Below, piece after piece: positions 57,101 through 64,000 of a stretch of DNA of 64,000 bases (position 1 is its first letter; every line of letters starts with the position of its first letter). The stretch is taken from the NCBI GenBank assembly GCA_009760855.2, contig WPIO01000031.1, positions 949,001-1,013,000 of the forward strand, given 5' to 3'. The DNA is from Cristatella mucedo. Taxonomy: Eukaryota; Bryozoa; Phylactolaemata; Cristatellidae. Made by a program: the position numbers and the translations under genes. The notes beneath the pieces were generated by a model. That model was not told the origin of the DNA. It ran no database searches and saw nothing but the letters and a program-made list of their open reading frames with translations.

Positions 57101-58870
57101 GCAGAAGCTCTCTCGCGCTCTCCACGTGGCACTGCCAGCCCTCTGCCGCAGCTTTGAGCGCAGTGCTGCTTGCTGTGTGGTCAAATGTCAAGAGAGTCGG
57201 CAGAAATGCCATTGCCTGAATCGGAGTAATCTCCAGGCAGCAGCAGCTGCAGCTGCCAATTGTCCAGTTGTATTGGCGACTCTCTGGCGGCTCAGCCGAA
57301 GGACGGCGCCTCCCGCGGGCACTGCACAGCCGAGCCTGCAGGAGCATAGCACTTTGCTTGGTCAGCCGAAGGCTGTGGCAGCTAGGGCCTGCGCATCTGC
57401 CGGTTGGGCCGGGCTCTGGACCGACCCTCTCGCGTGCTTCGTGCGCATGCACGAGCCATTGGCTCGGCTGAAAACCGTTGAGTCGTGCTTGGGGGCGGTG
57501 GGCTGCTGCAGCGCCGGCGGCACGCTTTGGTGTGGGCGGTGGCTCGCGCCTAGCTCGCTTTCTCTGCCGATGACGGATCCCATTGGGCTTGTGTGTCGTC
57601 GAGCGCAGGGTGTCGAGCCTCGTGCAGCCCCAGTAAAGAGCGATTCGCTCGCCTGCTGGGATTTTGCTGCACATCGTGGAAGTTTGACCTCCACGAGTGA
57701 CATCTTGGTTTAATCGGAAACCGTCTCCAAATCGGCTCTTATCGGTTCTGTCGTCAAGTCTGCCTTCTTTCACCTACTGTATAACATTGCCGAAACTCGG
57801 GGCTGTCTGGATGAGTACTCACTCCACAGCCGTGCTAGCTTATGCATTCCTGACATCCTGACTAGACTTAAGTAACTCACTACTCGCAAGTCTTCTTGCC
57901 CATGCGTTGAAACACGTTTGCAGTTGGCAAAAAACTCACCGGCTAGGCTTATCTGCCGTGATCGTCGGTCGAAACTGTCAACATTGTACCTGTGCTCACT
58001 AATCAGCAGTGGCTGCCTATTATGCAGAGTATCTACTTCAAGGTCCAGTCACTCACCTTTACGGCCCTCCATTCTCTAGCTTCGGCCTACCGACCTGAAT
58101 CAGTTTAACTTCAAACCTTCCATCGCCCCACCCTCTCTTCAGACTAGTTCATTGCGTGTGCCCCTTACTAACATAAATCCGTCCGAGACCGTACCTTCAG
58201 TTACTACGCCCCCAAAGCCTGGAACTTATTACCAACTGACATGATGTCATCACCTGATATAATAACATTCAAAAACAAGCCGAAAACCTACACTTTCTTC
58301 ACCCTCTTTGCCATGTTCGAGTAAATTGTGCTTCTACAAGTGGTTATGCATCATAAAACCGTGCATGTCCTGACTGAGGATAGTGCAGACATAATTTTGC
58401 AGAGCACCCTGATGGACCTTTCTTTTTTCGTGCGTGCTTTGCCTGCCTGTACATGATTGATAACGTATTGCTAGCAGTGCATACAACTAACCAGCATTCT
58501 TGAGTCTTTGTGTGCTTTTGCATACTCGTCTTAGCATGATAACTGTGCGCTAACCAGCGTTCTTGAGTCTTTTGTGTGCTTTTGCATGCTTGTCTTAGCG
58601 TGATAACTGTACGCTTTTGCATGCATGCCTAAGCTTGATACCTCACTTTTCTATAATTATTGGTTTAGCCCTGTGGTAAGGTATTCGAATCTTGCAGTGG
58701 GCGATCCTTTATTGCCAACTGATGTGGTGGTGATAGCTGTTAAGGCTCTTCTGCTGCAATGTAAACAAGGCTGTTAAATTAGCTGACAATTTTTATATTG
58801 GTTCTCTTTCGGCGAGTTGTTAAGCACCTGAAAAGAGATGCAGTTCTCGTAGGGTGCTATACAAAGGCAT

Positions 58871-58905
<35 letters not shown>

Positions 58906-61900
58906 TATATTTCCTGTAGTCAGGCTGCAGTACTCTGATCCTTGCTCTTATCAATCAAATATAATAATAATAATACACTTGATAGAGCGCCCTCAGATAA
59001 CTCAATCTCTTTCTAAGCGCTTTACATTTGCTGCAAAGGAATATCAATACTCATCCCCGGTCCCCCACCCTTGCCTGCCTATGCTAATAATTTGGCTTCA
59101 TGTGACACTGGTGACTTCGGCTCCTCCGAGCGTTGTGCAGTGACAGATACAGCTCAAGGACCTGTGATGGCTGCCCGCCAAATGCAAGATGTCGTGTAAG
59201 GTCTTGGGTATTTATGAAGGAAGGCAGGAAGTGTAGGCAAGCAAAGCATTTTCTTGTTAAATCTTTGACCTCCTCTGGAGATGCGGTCAACTAAGAGAGC
59301 TTAGCTATCCTCGGGTCTCTCGTCCTGCCCTACCTGGTTTCGCAGAAATGATTGGAGTTCCTGCGCCCACTTTGCAAACTTTGGCATCTCCGTGATCAAA
59401 CTCACTTTTTATTTTACCTTATCTGTAGAGACGATAGACTGCTTAGAAACAATGGAAGGGGAGAGAGAGAGGGTTGATGCCTAAACGTGCGCTCGGGCCT
59501 GTTGTGTGATAGCCCCCCCCCCCCCCCCCGTGCAGATACGTAAAAAGACGTCCAACAGAAGCCGGTAATAAGAAAGGCAGCACGAGTGACTCAGCTCTGC
59601 CGTTCATACATTTCCTGTAATCTGCTCCTTTGCTGCAGGAGAGTGCGTAACATGACGGAGAAGAAGCGACGTGACCAGTTCAGTCAACTGATCGGTGAGC
59701 TAGCCAATATGGTGTGCTCTGACAGCAAAAAGCCCGACAAGACCAACGTGCTGCAGATGACAATCGATTTCTTGAAGCGGCAGAAAGGTAGGCAGACTGA
59801 ACATATTTGTGAACCTGTCGCCTTGGCCATGCGCTCGCGTGCTTGCACAAGCATTAGCAGGCATGTGATTGCGCCTGCACTTGCATATCTGCATCGCCGG
59901 GCATACGCATGGCTTTTCCCACCACACTGCCGGCCAAAACTGTGCACAGCCATGTAGAGTGCATCGCTGTAAGAACTGTGGCAGCTGCTGCTGCTCCTGC
60001 TGCTGATGCTGCTGCTACGATGTGTATATGCCAGCACTGCTGCAGCCTGCATATTAGCGGCATTGTGCGCTACTGAGATCTTTGCCTCGAAGTGGTGCTG
60101 AGTGGGGCTCGACAGTTCAGCGATGTCGCTAGCTGAAATGTCACATCGTCTGCTGCATGGATGTCGGGGAGCTGTCTTCCGAGTCCGAGCGCTGCCACTG
60201 ATCTGCCGTTGCTGACTTGCCCAGAGACACAAGCCTAAGGCGTCCTCAGGTGCCACATCGTCGGCGCCCCTAGGCCAGGCTTGCTTAGTTTGCGTATGAG
60301 TGCGAAAGGGTGAAAGGAAGCCATGGCTCATGAACTGCAGCGTTTGTTCGCTTCATCGTAAAATGCAGAGCGAAAAGTTCTTAGTGCAAGTCGGGGGATG
60401 ACCAAATGTGGGGATAATATGTCAGGTGTCTGAAATACCATTCGCTAGCTGTCAACTTCGATACTGCAGTGGTCATTCGCTCGTGTCGAACTTACACTGA
60501 CTCAAGTGAGTGATGATAGGATGACGTTTGAGGGGCAGATGTGGTCTTGCAAGCCACTTCCATTGTTTGGGTAGCATGCGTGCGAGATGGTCGAATGTTC
60601 CTGAGCCTCCGTGTGTGTGTGTGTGTGCTCGTATGTGTGCGTGCGAGATGGTCGAATGTTCCTGAGCCTCCGTGTGTGTGTGTGTGTGTGTGTGCTCGTA
60701 TGTGTGCTTTCGTGCTGCCTCATTGAAAGGACCATTTTGCATTTGCTTTCTCCGTGCTGAGGACGTACGGGTGCAGCGCTTGGCATGCGATCCTATGTGT
60801 GTGCAGTTTTTTGGAGCCTTGGAATCTCTCTCATCAGCCTCGATTTTTGCTTCGGCGTGGAAGGGAGGGGAACCTCATTGCAGTCTCAAACCTCATCGGG
60901 TCGCGCACCCGTTCGGGAAGCGAGAGGGAGAGGCAGAGGCAGAGGGGCGGACCCAGTGTCCTCCTGCTAGGTGGTGTGAGCACTGGCTGAGCTAGGACAC
61001 ATTTGCTCCCGAGCAGGTATTGTCTGCACGAAGGCCGTGGCGATCAGTGAGTTGGAAGAGTGTCTGTCACGAGAGCAATTTCTGGAAAGCACGAGCGAGC
61101 AAAGGGTTCCTAATTCTGGAGTGGGGTGGAGCGGCCAGGACTTCTTTCAACCGAGTTCACTCTCGGGCGAGGCCGCTTGCCAAGTGATACTACGTTGCTG
61201 TCGATGCTTGTGACAAGTTGTTAATGATGACCAGTGACCGGCGCTTGTTTACGCTTGTTGCTGTTTCGATTGGTGCCGAGCTCTGTCGACCGTCAGGATT
61301 CAGGACCTAGTGGATAGCTGGGTCAGGTGGCAGTAGTCGGCTGGCATCGTCATTTAATGCTGATCTTCGTTGAAAGCATCAGCCAGATAAGCTGCTGTCA
61401 TTAAGCCGGCTGTGTGAAGTCCGGCCGCCTGTGTGAAGTGTGTAACTACCAGTGTACCCTCACATCCTCCTTGATAGATGGTTGAAGGGGTCGGAGGCTT
61501 ATCGGGCCAGTGTAATGGCATCACTGCAACCAATGGCAGTCGAAAGGATTCTTGGGCAGATAATCCTCCATCTATCACCCGGCCTCCTCCTGCTCAAGCT
61601 GCTCCTTCAGGTGGATAGAATAGATGCCGGCCATCTCATGGCAAGTAGTTAGACTTTGCCTTTATTAATATAATTCATTTGCATGTATAATTCATTTGTA
61701 TAGCGCCCCAAGAGAACTTAATCTCTATTCAGGCGCTTCACATATGCCTCGGGGCTCGCTCGAGCCCACGACCTCAGCCGGACCTTGGTCGGGGCAAGCA
61801 CCTTAACCGCTGGACCAAACCAGCACGGCGGTGGGGGCTCTTGTATCTGACCTAGGCTTGCAAAGATGTGGCGTGGGGCATTGGCCTGGTGCATCCTCAC

Positions 61901-63889
61901 CTGAGTGTGTGTCACTTGCTGTGCATGGCTGCATCCACCCATACTGTGTAATGAATGGATTAGTTGTCTTAAATTTGCAGTGAAAGGGGGCTTTGTTGCC
62001 ACGACTTGTGCTGGACATCAGGTTCTAGTGCAGTGGCTCTCAACCTGTGGGTCGCGACCCCTTTGGGGGTCGAACAATCCTTTCACAGGGGTCGCCTAAG
62101 ACCATCAGAAAACACATTTCCACATTTTGCATACAATATTTTTATGGCTGGGGGTCGCCTTAACAAGAACTGGAGTAAAGAGTCGCGGCTTAGGAAGGTT
62201 GAGAACCACTGTTCTAGTGGCTAAACCCTATTGTGGCCAGCAGGCAGTGGCTTTCAGCTGGCTACCTGGTAGGCGATCGATCGATCGTTGGTGATTGGCC
62301 AACAAGCTGGCTAGCTGGTAGGTAATCATCGGTGATTGAGCTAGCATTTTAGCTGATGGCTAATGATTGGCTAGGAGGTGTGGAAGTGGCATATGGGCCT
62401 TGGCAGACTTAATCTACCCCTAATGTAGTGTATCCGTGTCTGTAACTCCACAAAGCCAAATGACTATCTGGGTGTGTACCTGGATTTGTTTTGTATAGAG
62501 CACTCAAAGCCTAAGCAGCTTTTGGTATGCATTCGGTACCCAACAGACTTATAATTTATAATAAGCTGGTTTGGTTTCTTAGTTTGCCCGTCTGTGACAT
62601 CACACTTACACGCTGAGCTGGTTTGGCCCAATGGTTAAGGTGGTCACCCCACCAAGGTCAAGTTGATTGTATTTGATGACCAAGGTTGTGGGCTGGAGAC
62701 GCGTGACACATGTGAAGCGCCTGAATAGGGATTAAGTTCTCTTGAGCTGCTATACAAATGAATTATTATTATGCTAGGCCTTTCATAGTTGTATGTAGGC
62801 GTAAAACATAGTTTGAGCAATGATGAATGCCAAAAAAGGAGGGGGATAATTTAGTAATTTGCATATGTAGATGCAAATAAATGCACTCTTTTGGTTGATA
62901 TTGAACATGGTCAACTTTAAACAGTAAAATGTGAGCTTACCCATGTTGTTAAATGGCTGAAAATTAATGGCAGACCTAAAATTCACACCCAGTGCATTTT
63001 TGGATGAATACTAATCAAAATCGAGCATCAGCCTAAGCTCAAAGAAAAAGACACTTGCACTAGCAACAAGTAGTCGGGGAGATGCCAGAACGAGGCTGCA
63101 GAACCAAAGCTGGATGAAAGAGGGTTCTTGCCAGCGACAATGTGCCCGAGAGACCCAGAGGAAAAAGCAGAAGCATGACGAATTTGGGAGTCACATTTTT
63201 CCTGTCATACATGCCGACTGAAACCTAATTTCAGTATTATTGCATTATTGTAGTGCGTGCGAGGGCTTGGCCAGGTCAAGCTCTCCTGTTGTAGCTGGGT
63301 GTTGGTGGAGGTATGGGCTATTTTGCCATTGCAGGTATGTGTGCTCATGGGTGCTCGTGGGGGCGCGTACACAGTGCGCTCGTTTGTTTGTGGCAGGTTG
63401 AACGTTGTCTTCTCCACCGGTGGGAAAGGGTTGAAACTGCCCTCTCCATGTCGCTTGCTTGTGATTGCTGATTCGATTTCATTTTATCTGCTGGCAAGTT
63501 GGGCTATTTCGCTCATCAGTTTTTGCAACAGCGTGGTGTTCACTTGCAGCTTCCCTTGCTAGACGTTGCCTCAGTTAAATAGATAGTGACAGGCACAGTG
63601 CTAGTGCCGAGGATGCAGGTGGATTTCTCCCTCCTTCCCCTGTGCTAGAGAGCCGCCTGGGGGGGGGAGGTGTTGGCTTGGCGATGACAGGGTGGCCAAG
63701 CCGATGCAGCTTGCCCACGATCGCCCAGCCGCTTTGCCCCCCCCCTGCGCTCTGTGCTCGCCACGTGCCGCACTGCTACTTTTGCATCTTCCAGCTTCTC
63801 AATCTGCTATCGGTGCTGAGTCGACCAGTGACGATGGGTGGAAGCCGTCCTTTATGTCGGACGACGAGCTGCTGGCACTGCTCATGGAG
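48420..63889 (+). CDS. CLOCK: CLOCK-type bHLH-PAS transcription factor, N-terminal part (spliced, 3' end outside window)
   Basis: Three coding exons join in phase. The product starts MNYGKRKLAGRAD, then the bHLH domain with basic region RRVRNMTEKKRRDQF, helix 1 QFSQLIGELANMV, loop CSDSKKPDK and helix 2 TNVLQMTIDFLKRQK, then a linker and DGWKPSFMSDDELLALLME. KKRRDQF and the 'DWKP.FLS..E...LMLE' block that leads into PAS-A are hallmarks of CLOCK/NPAS2, not of BMAL/ARNT. Known role: partners BMAL/CYC, binds E-boxes and drives the circadian negative-feedback loop in the nucleus. PAS-A, PAS-B and the C-terminal part lie beyond the window. NPAS2 cannot be separated from CLOCK here. Confidence 0.9.
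48461..49580. other. CLOCK intron 1, 5' part, nothing identified
   Basis: GC-rich for the first 150 bp, then CpG falls. No repeat recognised. Confidence 0.4.
49585..49922 (+). mobile_element. LINE family A 3' end
   Basis: ggaactcactcccgactgaa (ORF2 end), then atttaaaaagaagctaaaac, the 3' UTR, and a degenerate hairpin ending gtgctatacaaatttattaa, with the ATT tail at 49900-49922. Confidence 0.83.
50041..51166. repeat. 1.1-kb polypyrimidine tract (CTCTGT/CT repeats)
   Basis: The + strand is almost pure C/T for more than 1 kb: (CT)n blocks at about 50110-50170 and 51108-51165, with CTCTGT/CTCGGT hexamer arrays between. The long Ser/Leu frames here (up to 442 codons) and Arg/Glu frames on - are repeat artefacts. 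Confidence 0.97.
51340..51511 (-). mobile_element. SINE family 2
   Basis: Read on -: tRNA-like head ctggt...aaggtaagctcgtttg, body, then the 3' tail aaagatttaagttctcttat and ggtgctatacaaataa. An A run interrupts the head. Confidence 0.75.
51512..52500. other. Intron sequence, nothing identified
   Basis: CLOCK intron 1; no repeat or exon recognised. Confidence 0.35.
52502..52652 (-). mobile_element. SINE family 1 (reverse)
   Basis: End motif gattaaacagccttg; B box cactgcacgactcgaaccca; A-box region caccttacccctggact. Somewhat diverged. Confidence 0.78.
53041..53065. repeat. C homopolymer
   Basis: Short run of C at 53052-53060, unreliable for any frame crossing it. Confidence 0.8.
53285..53432 (-). 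mobile_element. SINE family 2
   Basis: Reverse copy: tail ataattcatttgtggcgagt then gccctaagagaatttgatct, head ending aaccactgggccaaaccagc. Confidence 0.82.
53795..53955 (-). mobile_element. SINE family 1 (reverse)
   Basis: Starts attcaacagcctcatttttt; B box region caggactcaaaccgacgaac; A-box region aaccttacctcctgcgct. Confidence 0.82.
54187..54520 (-). mobile_element. LINE fragment with family A tail
   Basis: On - a frame reads GPRLWNLRPKIIRSNIPS, the ORF2 C-terminus, followed by the 3' hairpin and ATT tail (aataataattcacttgata at 54188). The tail is family A while the body is closer to family B. Confidence 0.75.
55185..55895 (+). mobile_element. LINE family B interrupted by two family A tails
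   Basis: ORF2 C-terminal sequence (ctgcgatggctccccgttga for LRWLPVD, then GDRSFSSKGLRMWKS in frame at 55405-55450) breaks near 55475 into a family A 3' tail ending (ATT)n at 55563-55580. A second tail ends at 55661-55686. The family B 3' UTR then resumes (ctgtcctgagctgctacttc) to about 55895. Confidence 0.75.
56071..56234 (-). mobile_element. SINE family 1, left arm of inverted pair
   Basis: Reverse copy from actagctgatttaacagcat to caccatcacg-type A-box region; B box agattcgaacccacgacct. Confidence 0.88.
56258..56434 (+). mobile_element. SINE family 1, right arm of inverted pair
   Basis: Forward copy starting gagccataatggctcactag, with palindrome, B box gtgggttcgaatcttgt, and end ggctgttaaatcagctagaa then a T run. 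It lies head-to-head with the previous copy, 23 bp apart. Confidence 0.9.
56664..57713 (+). other. GC-rich island with unrecognised 349-codon open frame
   Basis: Continuous + frame of 349 codons, MCWQCHEVVNHW to SLTSTSDILV, rich in Ala, Cys, Ser and Arg, with an overlapping - frame of 246 codons (57033-57773). No domain, signal or splice pattern is recognised. The sequence is CAG/GCN-rich (poly-Ala-like) and locally GC-rich compared with the intron around it. Best read as a GC island in CLOCK intron 1; coding is not supported. Confidence 0.3.
57715..58330 (+). mobile_element. Decayed LINE copy
   Basis: Phrases parallel the family A ORF2: gtctgccttctttcacctac (SAYFHL), gcattcctgacatcctgact (AFVTSRL), then gcagttggcaaaaaactcac and ttatctgccgtgatcg, and cccaaagcctggaacttatt (KAWNLL). 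No tail; truncated at about 58330. Confidence 0.7.
58487..58640. repeat. 63-bp tandem duplication
   Basis: Two full units starting ctaaccagc[a/g]ttcttgagtc and a third partial unit (gtacgcttttgcatgcatgc). Confidence 0.88.
58661..58790 (+). mobile_element. SINE family 1, shortened head
   Basis: A short head (ccctgtggtaaggtattcga) lacks the region between A and B boxes, then gcgatcctttattgccaact and the end aaggctgttaaattagctga. Confidence 0.78.
58800..58905 (+). mobile_element. LINE A / SINE 2 tail and (AT)n run
   Basis: gttaagcacctgaaaagaga, then tgcagttctcgtagggtgct and atacaaaggcattatt, grading into (AT)n at 58873-58902. Confidence 0.65.
58963..59060 (-). mobile_element. LINE family A 3' tail
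   Basis: Reverse tail: aataataataatacacttga, then tagagcgccctcagataact and ctttacatttgctgcaaagg. Confidence 0.72.
59512..59530. repeat. C homopolymer upstream of bHLH exon
   Basis: About 17-19 C, likely length-variable, 110 bp before the exon. Confidence 0.9.
59639..59787 (+). CDS. CLOCK: CLOCK bHLH exon
   Basis: Acceptor cctttgctgcag, donor AGAAAG|gtaggc. It contains the basic region (E and RR of the EKKRRDQF motif are the E-box-contacting type) and both helices of the bHLH. Incoming phase 2 and outgoing phase 1 fit the neighbours. Intron 1 before it is 11.2 kb. Confidence 0.93.
59960..60570. other. CLOCK intron 2, nothing identified
   Basis: A short CTG-rich run at 59980-60015; the 215-codon - frame at 59684-60331 is the antisense of the bHLH exon plus intron, and I do not support it. 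Confidence 0.4.
60578..60715. repeat. 61-bp tandem duplication with (GT)n
   Basis: tgcgagatggtcgaatgttc then ctgagcctccgtgtg is repeated at 60581 and 60642, each followed by a GT run of different length. Confidence 0.92.
60720..61660. other. CLOCK intron 2, nothing identified
   Basis: No repeat family or in-phase exon recognised. Confidence 0.35.
61660..61828 (-). mobile_element. SINE family 2, well preserved
   Basis: Read on -: head gtgctggtttggtccagcgg then ttaaggtgcttgccccgacc, B-box-like gtgggctcgagcgagc, body catatgtgaagcgcctgaat, 3' tail agagattaagttctcttggg then gcgctatacaaatgaa. The ataattcattt motif is duplicated at the tail end. Confidence 0.88.
62031..62211. mobile_element. SPIN-like hAT MITE (non-autonomous DNA transposon)
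   Basis: 181-bp element with terminal inverted repeats cagtggctctcaacct at the left and aggttgagaaccactg at the right, imperfect by one base. Internal text gtgggtcgcgacccctttgg, ggggtcgcctaagaccatc and gggggtcgcc is what I remember from SPIN (Space Invaders) hAT non-autonomous elements. It is flanked by perfect 8-bp target duplications ttctagtg at 62023-62030 and 62212-62219, the hAT hallmark. No transposase. Confidence 0.88.
62418..62560 (-). mobile_element. LINE family B 3' fragment
   Basis: taatgtagtgtatccgtgtc then tgtaactccacaaagcc, through tcggtacccaacagactta. Same order as 44783-44930, reverse orientation. Confidence 0.78.
62613..62773 (+). mobile_element. SINE family 2 (forward)
   Basis: Head gagctggtttggcccaatgg then ttaaggtggtcac, with an internal insertion (caagttgattgtatttgatg), body acatgtgaagcgcctgaata, tail gggattaagttctcttgagc and tgctatacaaatgaattatt. 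Confidence 0.85.
62780..63794. other. CLOCK intron 2, 3' part, nothing identified
   Basis: Contains G and C homopolymers (63660-63668, 63738-63746). No repeat family or exon seen before the PAS-A lead exon. Confidence 0.4.
63795..63889 (+). CDS. CLOCK: CLOCK exon leading into PAS-A
   Basis: Acceptor catcttccag, donor ATGGAG|gtgcat. Incoming CT completes G to GCT. It reads SQSAIGAESTSDDGWKPSFM then SDDELLALLME. The length between the bHLH and WKPSF equals that in vertebrate CLOCK as I recall it. The next exon should start with the 'ALDGF'-type PAS-A strand. Confidence 0.88.
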
Positions 63890-64000
63890 GTGCATTGCAT
63901 TGCGGTGTGCCTCCGGCCGGCCGGAGGCTGTCGCCCGCCCACCAGCCACGGTTTTCCAGATGGCATTCGTTCACCTGCAAGATGCGTCTTTCGATTTCTG

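Noticed and set aside
18364-58790. tRNA genes suggested by perfect B boxes (ggttcgaatcc)
   Set aside because: All lie in repeated SINE 1 copies with a common non-tRNA body and no cloverleaf acceptor stem.
59684-60331. 215-codon - strand frame
   Set aside because: Antisense to the CLOCK bHLH exon and intron; no motif; an open shadow frame.
50041-60715. CRISPR-like or other regularly spaced arrays
   Set aside because: Repeats are microsatellites or simple tandem duplications without unique spacers, in a eukaryotic genome.

Overview
The window is nuclear DNA of an animal. It has spliced genes with GT-AG introns of about 0.1 to 11 kb, tRNA-derived SINEs, L2/CR1-like LINEs and many microsatellites. 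The species cannot be fixed from sequence alone. The gene content, the transposon mix and a SPIN-like hAT element suggest an invertebrate, possibly a lophotrochozoan such as a mollusc; that is inference.

Left part (1 to about 27.6 kb, + strand): the 3' third of one large gene. I identify it as KNTC1/ROD, the kinetochore subunit of the RZZ (Rod-Zw10-Zwilch) spindle-checkpoint complex. Sixteen exons are well supported, and two weaker ones may form the 3' end. Splice phases match at every junction except one, 13517 to 16205. The upstream part of the gene lies outside the window. The introns hold LINE and SINE copies, several nested in one another.

Middle part (about 28 to 47 kb): intergenic DNA with no convincing host gene. 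It carries a decayed Ty3/Gypsy pol on the - strand with a SINE inserted in it, LINE copies, a 121-bp tandem repeat and an inverted pair of an unnamed GC-rich repeat. It is visibly richer in CpG than most of the flanking gene-body sequence.

Right part (about 47.3 to 64 kb, + strand): a GC/CpG-rich promoter-like stretch leads into the 5' end of a CLOCK-type bHLH-PAS circadian transcription factor. I see the first coding exon (13 codons), the bHLH exon, and the exon entering the first PAS region. The rest runs off the window. Intron 1 (11.2 kb) holds a 1.1-kb polypyrimidine tract, a GC-rich island with long open frames, and many SINEs. Intron 2 holds a SPIN-like MITE with perfect 8-bp target-site duplications.

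The two genes have no evident functional link: one acts at mitotic kinetochores, the other in the clock. I did not find a new multi-gene system. The most unusual observations are the SPIN-like element, a shared 3' tail between one LINE and one SINE family, the CpG mosaic, the splice-phase break and uncertain 3' end of KNTC1, and the GC-rich island in CLOCK intron 1.
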